Source of the DNA: Gammaproteobacteria bacterium
GTDB lineage: Bacteria; Pseudomonadota; Gammaproteobacteria; HK1
Direction: 5' to 3'
Length of the DNA stretch: 10,784 bases
Assembly (NCBI GenBank): GCA_013042035.1
Contig: JABDQX010000148.1
Span: forward strand, 1 to 10,784
Position 1 is the stretch's first letter. Every line of letters begins with the position of its first letter. Positions 1-5,940 of this stretch are shown piece by piece. A program made the translations under genes and the position numbers. A model generated the notes under the pieces. The model was not told the DNA's origin and searched no databases. It was given only the letters and a program-made list of their open reading frames with translations.

Positions 1-377
1 TTACCTGAGAATGTCGGAAAATTCTTGTTCAACTGCTCAAGCATAAGCGTCAATCACGGTAGAACAAATTCACCCTGTCGCTTGGGTACACACAATTGAT
101 TTTACTGACTATTTTATGGCACAGCCATGAAAATCCACTCCGAACTGTTAAAAGATGAGTAACGGGGCATGCGAACTCCGGTTAGATGGATACCCCGGAC
201 TTGAATAACCTCGAACAGAGAATGTAGAAATCAAAAGCGGCGTTTCCGGCCTGATTGTCGATGGAAAAAACCTTTAATCGGCGTAGCGCGGATTAGGCCG
301 TAAGGCCGTAACCTGCCAAATGCCTTATTGCTTTTCGAGCTTCCATGAGGGCCATATGATTTTGCGAAGCAAAATCA
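1..377. other. Gene-poor region downstream of ppk
   Basis: I see no convincing gene in this stretch. Plus-strand frame 1 is open from the edge to a TGA at 97-99 and a minus-strand ATG at 44-42 opens toward the left edge. Either could belong to a gene outside the window, but neither has a clear ribosome site or recognisable protein. Small structures present are ATGGC-ACA-GCCAT (116-128), an 8-bp tandem duplication AGGCCGTA (295-310), and the hairpin at 356-378, listed separately. Confidence 0.6.
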
Positions 378-378
378 T
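356..378 (-). terminator. Perfect hairpin at the ppk stop codon
   Basis: ATGATTTTGC (356-365), loop GAA, GCAAAATCAT (369-378) is a perfect 10-bp inverted repeat whose last base is also the last base of the ppk stop codon. In ppk mRNA it reads as a stem closed by GC-UUC-GC. There is no separate U-tract after it, only the A/U-rich stem, so it may be a weak intrinsic terminator or a 3'-end stabiliser rather than a classical terminator. Confidence 0.5.
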
Positions 379-2702
379 TACGGATGCCCTCCCAACAAAC
401 CGTCCACTACGGTTTTCAGGCGTTTCTGGAACCGGTTGACAAGCTTTCGCCGGATCTTGCCTTGCTTATGTTTGGCTGCCGCCGCACGACGGGTTTCCGC
501 CACGGAGCTCAGTGTTTCCTGGGAGCCGCGGGTTTCATGACCTTCCCCGGGTTGCCTCTGGGTGTAACGGCCATCGGAATGTAGATCCCAGGCGCTCCTG
601 AGATCGGTGAGCTGCACATCCAACATGAGTCGAAGCTCCTGTCGAAGGTCCGGATTTTCCACCGGCGTCACCACCTCTACACGGCCTTCCAGGTTGCGTT
701 TCATCAGATCCGCCGAGCCCATGTAATATTCCTCATCGCCACCGTTCTGGAAGTAGAAGATTCGTGTGTGCTCCAGAAAGCGCCCAACAATGCCGATGAC
801 GGATGCTGTTTCGCTCAGACCTGGAATGCCGGGACGCAGCCGGCAGGTATCGCGGATGATGAGATCTACCTTGACGCCGGCCTGACAGGCGCGATACAGG
901 GCCTTGGTTATATCGAAATCTTCCAGGGCGTTCGCCTTGAATTGAATAAGCCCTGGGGATGTGGGGGTGTGTTTGCTGATCTCCCGATCAATCTTTTCCA
1001 AAAGACTCTTTTTCAGTGTGTAAGGGGCTGCCAGGATTTTACGATAACCCAACGGTGACGAATAACCGGTCAGGAAATTGAATAACTCGGTCAGGTCCTG
1101 ACCGATGGCCTCGTCGTCGGTCAGCAGACCGAGATCGCCGTACAATCTGGCTGTGTCGGCATGGTAGTTACCGGTTCCAATGTGGGCGTAACGTCTTATG
1201 CCGTTGTAGTCCTTGCGTACTACCAGGATCACCTTGCTATGGGTTTTGAATCCGACGACACCGTAGGTAACGTGAATACCCGCGCGCTCCAGGCGTCTTG
1301 CCCAACCAATATTGGCTGCTTCGTCGAAACGCGCTTTCAGTTCCACCAGTACAGCAACCTGTTTCCCATTTTGCGCGGCCTCAATCAGTGACGCGATGAT
1401 GTTGCCACTTGATGAGGTCCGGTATAGTGTCATTTTGATGGCGAGCACCTTGGGGTCCTGGCTGGCGGTACGGAGAAACCGTTCCACCGAGGTGCTGAAC
1501 GATTCATACGGGTGTTGGAGTAGAAGAGGGCTCTTGCGTATGATGTGGAAGATGTTCTGCCGGTTATGATCGAGACGCGCATGCTCGATAGGGCGGTGCG
1601 GTGTGTTTTGCAGTTCCGGCATGTCCAGCGTGGCGATCTGGAACAAATCGCGCATTGCCAGCATGCCGTGTACTTCGAAGACGTCGGTATCCGCGTCCAG
1701 ACCGAGTTCCGCAGTCAGCATGCCCCGAAGCGCCGGATCCATATTCGGCGTCACCTCCAGGCGAACGATGGGTGCGAAATGGCGTTCGCGCAACTCCGAT
1801 TGGATCATTTCCAGGAGATCATCCGCCCCTTCTTCGTCCATCTCTACATTGGCATTGCGGGTGACGCGGAAAAGATTGCAGGACTTGATTTCCATGCCGG
1901 GGAACAGCAGATCGAGATTGTGGCGCATCACATCTTCCAGGGTAACGAAGGTATTACCCTCTCCCACACGCAGAAATCTGGGCGCCACGCCCTTGATTAC
2001 CGGGACTTTGACTCGCGCCATGTGGATGCCGGTACCGTCCGGATAGCGCAACGTTACCAATAAGTTAACGGCGAGGTTGGAGATAAAGGGGAACGGGTGC
2101 CCGGGGTCCATGGCAAGTGGCGTCACCAAAGGGAAGATGCTTTGGATGAAGTGTTCGCGAAGTGTGGCTCGCTCATTTTTGGTAAGGGCTTCATATGCAA
2201 CAAGATGAATATCATGCTTCGTCAGCAGTTCGGCCAGGGTGTTATAGATTTCTTCCCGCTTTGTGCGTAGCGCGCGTGTTTGCACATGACACTCGGTGAT
2301 TTGTTGTGCGGGTGTTCGGCCATCCACGGTTAGCTCTTGCATCCCGGCCGCCAATTGTTGCTTGAGGCCACCGATACGTTTCATGAAGAATTCATCAAGA
2401 TTCGAACTCACAATGGCAAGAAATTTGACGCGCTCCAACAGCGGGGTACGTTCGTCTTCCGCCTCGTGCAAGACCCGCCAGTTGAACGCAAGCCAAGTCA
2501 GTTCCCGGTTGAGATACAACGTCGGATCATTGAGTTCGAATGCTTTTTTCGGCATTTGTTGAAGTGTTTTTACATCGGGATGCGCACTCATCGGCGGTTT
2601 TTTTTGCCCGTGGTTCGCAATTGTCGTGGCCGAAAGATTCTGAGGGCCCTTCAAGTCCGCCGCATCGTTTCCCGCGGCTGGTGATTTTGCGGTTAATTGC
2701 AT
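378..2702 (-). CDS. ppk: Polyphosphate kinase 1 (PPK1)
   Basis: Reversibly polymerises the gamma-phosphate of ATP into inorganic polyphosphate. The predicted protein is 774 residues, longer than the usual ~690 because of a low-complexity N-terminal tail (1-55) and a basic C-terminal tail (about 710-774). The N domain begins with NRELTWLAFNWRVL (65-78). The catalytic PLD-like half holds H488 (THSK) and H507 (YAHIGTGNYH), 19 residues apart as in the family's autophosphorylated and second histidines. H645 in RFLEHTRI matches the third conserved histidine. I chose ATG 2702 because AAGGA (plus-strand 2713-2717) lies 10 nt upstream. The ATG at 2591 has no such site, and the open frame further upstream to 2927 is encoded by a MITE. 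No ppx gene adjoins it. Identification is firm; the exact start is likely. Confidence 0.95.
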   Translation of the reverse strand: MQLTAKSPAAGNDAADLKGPQNLSATTIANHGQKKPPMSAHPDVKTLQQMPKKAFELNDPTLYLNRELTWLAFNWRVLHEAEDERTPLLERVKFLAIVSSNLDEFFMKRIGGLKQQLAAGMQELTVDGRTPAQQITECHVQTRALRTKREEIYNTLAELLTKHDIHLVAYEALTKNERATLREHFIQSIFPLVTPLAMDPGHPFPFISNLAVNLLVTLRYPDGTGIHMARVKVPVIKGVAPRFLRVGEGNTFVTLEDVMRHNLDLLFPGMEIKSCNLFRVTRNANVEMDEEGADDLLEMIQSELRERHFAPIVRLEVTPNMDPALRGMLTAELGLDADTDVFEVHGMLAMRDLFQIATLDMPELQNTPHRPIEHARLDHNRQNIFHIIRKSPLLLQHPYESFSTSVERFLRTASQDPKVLAIKMTLYRTSSSGNIIASLIEAAQNGKQVAVLVELKARFDEAANIGWARRLERAGIHVTYGVVGFKTHSKVILVVRKDYNGIRRYAHIGTGNYHADTARLYGDLGLLTDDEAIGQDLTELFNFLTGYSSPLGYRKILAAPYTLKKSLLEKIDREISKHTPTSPGLIQFKANALEDFDITKALYRACQAGVKVDLIIRDTCRLRPGIPGLSETASVIGIVGRFLEHTRIFYFQNGGDEEYYMGSADLMKRNLEGRVEVVTPVENPDLRQELRLMLDVQLTDLRSAWDLHSDGRYTQRQPGEGHETRGSQETLSSVAETRRAAAAKHKQGKIRRKLVNRFQKRLKTVVDGLLGGHP

Positions 2703-2748
2703 GATGGTCGTATCCTTCGTAGTTGTGCTGCGCCTGATTGCAATTTTA

Positions 2749-2931
2749 GAGGGTGTCTGAAAATTCCGGGTCGTCACGAGGCGGTAGCCCGATTGGGGTC
2801 CCGCAAGGCGCGGAAGGTGATAAATCGGGGAGTGTAGCGAGCTACATGACGCGATTTTTGACTCTTTCGCAACGCAGCGGGCCACAATTCGGGGGCCACC
2901 GCAGTAGACCGGGGATTTCTCAGACACGCTC
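2749..2931. mobile_element. Fold-back MITE, 183 bp, in the ppk leader
   Basis: The ends are imperfect inverted repeats: GAGGGTGTCTGA at the left and, read on the minus strand, GAGCGTGTCTGA at the right. Complementarity continues inward almost to the centre, where GTAGCGAGCTAC (2834-2845) forms the tip, so the whole element is one long imperfect hairpin. TTA sits directly outside both ends (2746-2748 and 2932-2934), consistent with a 3-bp target duplication. GAG-starting ends with a TNA duplication are known for IS5-family elements of the IS1031 type, so a relative of these could be the mobilising transposase (inference). There is no transposase inside; it carries only a spurious frame continuous with ppk. 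Confidence 0.8.
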
Positions 2932-2948
2932 TTAGTTTTTTATCGCCG

Positions 2949-2988
2949 GAGTTTTGAATAAAACGATCAAAAAACTCTCGTGGAGTTT
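2949..2988. repeat. Three-part inverted repeat (GAGTTTT/AAAACTC/GAGTTT)
   Basis: GAGTTTT (2949-2955), AAAACTC (2971-2977) and GAGTTT (2983-2988) are arranged so that the middle arm can pair with either flank. On the minus strand the right-hand pair gives an AAACTC-CACGA-GAGTTT stem running into TTT, shaped like a weak intrinsic terminator. It lies between the MITE and the RnfB-like gene. Which strand uses it, if any, is not evident. Confidence 0.4.
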
Positions 2989-3095
2989 GGTTTCGGTTGT
3001 GTCGGGCTGGGATGATTTTGCCCACAGTAGAGAATACTTCAGTATATTCCGTATGCGAATTTTCATAACGATTACGTGAATGGGGCAAGAATGCA

Positions 3096-3905
3096 ATGTA
3101 TGGCGCATTGATAATGGCAGGTCTCGGATTGTTCTTTGGGATCGTGCTGGCGGTAGCATATCGTTTCCTTCGGGTCGCCGGCGATCCTCGCCTTGAAACA
3201 CTCGAAGATATGCTTCCCGGTTCCAATTGTGGCGCGTGTGGAGAACCGGGTTGTTTGGCATTTGCGCAACGGTTACTGGCCGGCACACATTCCCCCGGTC
3301 TGTGTACCGTGGCGAACCACGAGGTAATCGAAGCGATTGCCGAATTTCTCGGTGTCGAGGCAGTGCGTCGGGAAAAACGGGTGGCGCGCCTGCACTGTGC
3401 CGGCGGAAAGAAGCAGGCCCACCAGATAGCGGAATACCACGGTTTTGATGGTTGCGCCGCGGCCGCGGTCGTTGCGGGAGGGGGTAAGGGATGCCTGTTC
3501 GGTTGTCTGGGACTGGGCGATTGCATGGCGGTATGTACCTTCGATGCCATTCACATGAATGAAGACTCGTTGCCGGTCGTGGACGTGGAAAAATGTACCG
3601 CCTGTAGCGATTGCGTCATTGTATGCCCGCGTGATCTATTCGAGATTGTACCCATCAATCATCGACTGTTCGTACAATGCAGTTCACCTTTGGCGGGAGA
3701 GGATGCGCTCGCGCTTTGTCGGGTTGCGTGCGATGCCTGCGGGCGGTGTGCGCTTGATGCGGCCCCGGGTCTGATTCGCATGCAGGAGAACCTTCCCATT
3801 GTCCATTATTCCGCTGGCTGCCGAGCAAGACCCCGGGCCACGCGGCGTTGTCCGACAGGTGCCATTCAATGGCTGGACGGTGAGCAATTCTCCAAGGTCG
3901 GTTAA
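3096..3905 (+). CDS. RnfB-like multi-cluster iron-sulfur protein
   Basis: A 269-residue electron-transfer protein of the RnfB family, in the longer form with extra ferredoxin domains (E. coli RnfB is ~192). Residues 5-22 form an N-terminal membrane anchor. A C-x2-C-x4-C-x16-C Fe-S motif follows (C45, C48, C53, C70). Then comes a first ferredoxin pair, C133/C137/C143/C147 (GCLGLGDC) and C167/C170/C173/C177 (CTACSDC). The last ferredoxin domain is degenerate: C208/C212/C215/C218, then C242 and C252. It keeps the ligands for one cluster but lacks those of the other. No rnfA, C, D, G or E genes flank it, so its redox partner is unknown. ATG 3096 is the first start after an in-frame stop at 3066; the ribosome site is weak. 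It has its own gaps on both sides, so it is probably monocistronic. Family assignment is solid; the role is not. Confidence 0.85.
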   Translation: MYGALIMAGLGLFFGIVLAVAYRFLRVAGDPRLETLEDMLPGSNCGACGEPGCLAFAQRLLAGTHSPGLCTVANHEVIEAIAEFLGVEAVRREKRVARLHCAGGKKQAHQIAEYHGFDGCAAAAVVAGGGKGCLFGCLGLGDCMAVCTFDAIHMNEDSLPVVDVEKCTACSDCVIVCPRDLFEIVPINHRLFVQCSSPLAGEDALALCRVACDACGRCALDAAPGLIRMQENLPIVHYSAGCRARPRATRRCPTGAIQWLDGEQFSKVG

Positions 3906-3915
3906 GGCAAATGTT

Positions 3916-3964
3916 ATACAGAGCGCTTTGTATCGAGTTTCTCCGCTCTGTATCGAGTTTCTCG
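3916..3964 (+). terminator. Hairpin plus 20-bp tandem repeat after the RnfB-like gene
   Basis: ATACAGAGCG (3916-3925) pairs perfectly with CGCTCTGTAT (3944-3953) around an 18-nt loop. The sequence TGTATCGAGTTTCTC occurs twice with a 20-bp period (3929-3943 and 3949-3963), and the second copy contains the small palindrome CGAG-TTT-CTCG (3954-3964). It lies 10 nt after the stop codon, where a terminator would be expected, but it lacks a clean U-tract, so its termination role is inferred from position. Confidence 0.4.
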
Positions 3965-4233
3965 TTGAATAGATGTCTGTGCCTATCCTATACTGTTTAC
4001 TGTAGTCATTCACTCCCTAAGTGTTGCGTTCCGCTTGGTTTTTGGGTCAGGAAGAGACTGCGGAGCAAAATTATTTACCTCCGTGTATAACTTTTTCCAT
4101 AAGCGGCTGATTTCTCGATGATGCCATCTTTCAGCAGGATCTTTTCCGACTTATTAACCAATTGAATTCATAATGGAATCGTAAGAATTGATGCATTCGG
4201 AAAAAGTTGCACACGGGAATTATTAACGACGCA

Positions 4234-4301
4234 AAAACTAAAGCGAGAGGGTTGGCGCTGTATCTAACTGTAATACCATGAGAATATCTCCCTTTAGTTT
4301 T
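4234..4301. repeat. Separated 14-bp inverted repeat upstream of pal
   Basis: AAAACTAAAGCGAG (4234-4247) and CTCCCTTTAGTTTT (4288-4301) are complementary at 13 of 14 positions, with 40 bp between them. The right arm ends 45 bp before the pal ATG. It may be a leader hairpin, a pair of operator half-sites around a promoter, or the remains of a small repeat element; the sequence does not decide. Confidence 0.55.
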
Positions 4302-4346
4302 CGCGGTCTTAGTCTGTGATTTTTTTGTAAAGTCAGGAGAAATATT

Positions 4347-4880
4347 ATGAACAAACATATTGCCCAGCTCGTTGCGATAGGGTTTTCATCGTTGGCGCTC
4401 ATATCTTGTGGAAACTTTGCCACAAAGGATGACGCGAGCAGCGGTGGAGCCGCGGTCGAGGATCGGAATACCGGGGTAGCCTATGCCGACGGTATCGATA
4501 GTGGAGCGAACTACGTAGGCTCTCCTTTGGATGATCCCTCTTCTCCGTTATCGAATCGAGAGATCTATTTTGATTTAAACCAAAGCGATATCAGACCGGA
4601 ATATCGGGAAATCATCGAAGCTCACGCACGCTATCTTGCCGATAACATGGGCGTACAAGTAACATTGGCTGGCCACTGCGATGAGCGGGGAACACGGGAA
4701 TACAATCTTGCACTTGGGGAAAGACGCGCTAAAGCCGTTTCACGGTTGATGAGCATGTTGGGTGCATCGGGCGGCCAGTTGGAGGCGATGAGCTATGGAG
4801 AAGAGCAGCCTGCGGCATTGGGGCACAGCGAATCGGCCTGGCAGCAGAATCGTCGTGTTGAGATCCAGTATCTCCAATAG
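4347..4880 (+). CDS. pal: Peptidoglycan-associated lipoprotein Pal
   Basis: Outer-membrane lipoprotein of the Tol-Pal system, which ties the outer membrane to peptidoglycan and helps its constriction during division. The 177-residue protein has a short signal peptide with lipobox LISC, giving lipidated C21. A flexible Ser/Gly/Asp-rich linker follows (about 24-68), then an OmpA-like domain (71-177). Diaminopimelate-binding features are visible: GHCDERGTREYN (109-120, with D112) and the GERRA segment with R126/R127. AGGAGA at 4335-4340 lies 6 nt before ATG 4347, a good ribosome site. The gene order pal-cpoB is typical, but tolB and tolQRA are not upstream in this window. Length and motifs are complete. 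Confidence 0.95.
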   Translation: MNKHIAQLVAIGFSSLALISCGNFATKDDASSGGAAVEDRNTGVAYADGIDSGANYVGSPLDDPSSPLSNREIYFDLNQSDIRPEYREIIEAHARYLADNMGVQVTLAGHCDERGTREYNLALGERRAKAVSRLMSMLGASGGQLEAMSYGEEQPAALGHSESAWQQNRRVEIQYLQ

Positions 4881-4966
4881 ATAACACCGATTCTTGATGA
4901 TTGGTTGGCCATGAGGCGCAATTTGATTTTTATCCTGTGTGCGACATTTTGGAATCGATTTAAAAA

Positions 4967-5890
4967 ATGGTGCATCAAGAAGTGAGCGGGTTACGGAAGA
5001 AAATTGCACACGGTAGGTTTTTTGCATTTATCTTGATGCTTTTCTGCTCCTTGCCGCTATACAGCATGGCGGCAAAGGCGGTTGATTCCGATGCGCTACA
5101 AGATCGGCTCGATCGCATGGAGCGCATGTTAAATAGCAGCGCGCTAATGGACCTTCTTGAGCGCGTTGACGGTTTGCAACGTGAAATCCGGGAGTTACGC
5201 GGACAGGTTGAAGTTCAGAACCACGCGCTTTCCCGGATGAAACAGGAGCTACGGGACCGTTATCCGGATTTCGATGAGCGGTTGCAAAGGCTGGAGGTAA
5301 TAGTCGGGCCTGGGATGGCGCTTCCCGTGGACAATGTCGAAATAGCTCCCGAGGCAATTTCTTCGGTTTCGGAATCCGATGCCACTTCGCCGCAGTTCCC
5401 GGTACAAAAAACGCCGGAACAATCCGGGTTTTCCCCATCCTTGCAAGCCATGGAGTCGGCGCCCACGGAATCTCGCTTCGAGGCTTCTACTTCCGATTCC
5501 AATCAGGAACAACAAGCCTATCGAATGGCTTTCAATCTTCTAAAAAAAGGTGCTTACAAAGAGGCCATTACAGCATTTGGAGAATTTCTGGAACAATACC
5601 CTCGTGGTCGATATGCTGACAGTGCCCAGTACTGGTTGGGTGAGGCATATTACGTTACACAGCAATATCCGTTGGCCCTGGAAGAATTCCAAAAAATTCT
5701 TCGTGAATATCCATCGAGTTCCAACTTCGTCGATGCACTGCTCAAAGTCGGGTATGCCCAGCACGAACTTGGTCAAAAGGCAAAGGCGGAGCAGACGCTC
5801 GGTGACTTGATCGAACAGTACCCCGATACCACGGAGGCGCATCTTGCCAAGAATCGCCTGCGGAGAATCCGGACTGGAACATCACCTTAG
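4967..5890 (+). CDS. cpoB: Cell division coordinator CpoB (YbgF)
   Basis: Periplasmic Tol-Pal accessory protein that links peptidoglycan synthesis and outer-membrane constriction in E. coli. The 307-residue product has a basic n-region (to about 17), a hydrophobic signal segment (18-35) and likely cleavage after SMA (33-35). A heptad-rich coiled coil (about 41-111) matches the YbgF trimerisation domain. A Ser/Pro/Glu-rich linker follows (about 115-180), then three TPR-like repeats (about 183-211, 220-248 and 257-285, each ending in a YP turn). It starts 86 bp after pal. ATG 4967 is the first start but has no evident Shine-Dalgarno site; a later GTG at 4982 is possible and would still leave a signal peptide. 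Slightly longer than E. coli CpoB (~263) through the linker. Confidence 0.92.
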   Translation: MVHQEVSGLRKKIAHGRFFAFILMLFCSLPLYSMAAKAVDSDALQDRLDRMERMLNSSALMDLLERVDGLQREIRELRGQVEVQNHALSRMKQELRDRYPDFDERLQRLEVIVGPGMALPVDNVEIAPEAISSVSESDATSPQFPVQKTPEQSGFSPSLQAMESAPTESRFEASTSDSNQEQQAYRMAFNLLKKGAYKEAITAFGEFLEQYPRGRYADSAQYWLGEAYYVTQQYPLALEEFQKILREYPSSSNFVDALLKVGYAQHELGQKAKAEQTLGDLIEQYPDTTEAHLAKNRLRRIRTGTSP

Positions 5891-5940
5891 ATTTCGTGTG
5901 CAGCTTTTTCAAAACCTACTAGCCCCGTATCGCCAGAATC

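Larger units (their letters stand above)
3906..4346. other. 441-bp intergenic region before pal
   Basis: No credible gene is seen. The region holds a 10-bp-stem hairpin with a 20-bp tandem repeat just after the RnfB-like stop (3916-3964) and a separated 14-bp inverted repeat nearer pal (4234-4301). A T7 run (4320-4326) precedes the pal ribosome site. A weak promoter-like pair, TTGGCG (4252-4257) and TACCAT (4274-4279) with 16-bp spacing, lies inside the loop of the inverted repeat. The tolB gene that normally precedes pal is absent here. Confidence 0.6.

Noticed and set aside
1..44. Start of a minus-strand gene at ATG 44 (MLEQLNKNF...)
   Set aside because: Only 14 codons are visible, with no clear ribosome site; noted in the region entry but not supported as a gene.
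1545..2063. Long plus-strand open frames opposite ppk
   Set aside because: Antisense shadows of a firmly identified gene; no ribosome sites or recognisable domains.
2703..2927. In-frame 75-codon extension of ppk upstream of ATG 2702
   Set aside because: Nearly all of it is encoded by the MITE, it has no similarity to PPK1 N termini, and the AAGGA site supports 2702.
2774..3550. 258-codon minus-strand frame across the MITE and RnfB-like gene
   Set aside because: It runs antisense to a gene with conserved cysteine motifs, and its product is low-complexity and unlike any family I know.
3911..4090. 59-codon plus-strand ORF after the RnfB-like gene
   Set aside because: It spans the hairpin and tandem repeat, has composition like random translation and only a poor ribosome site.
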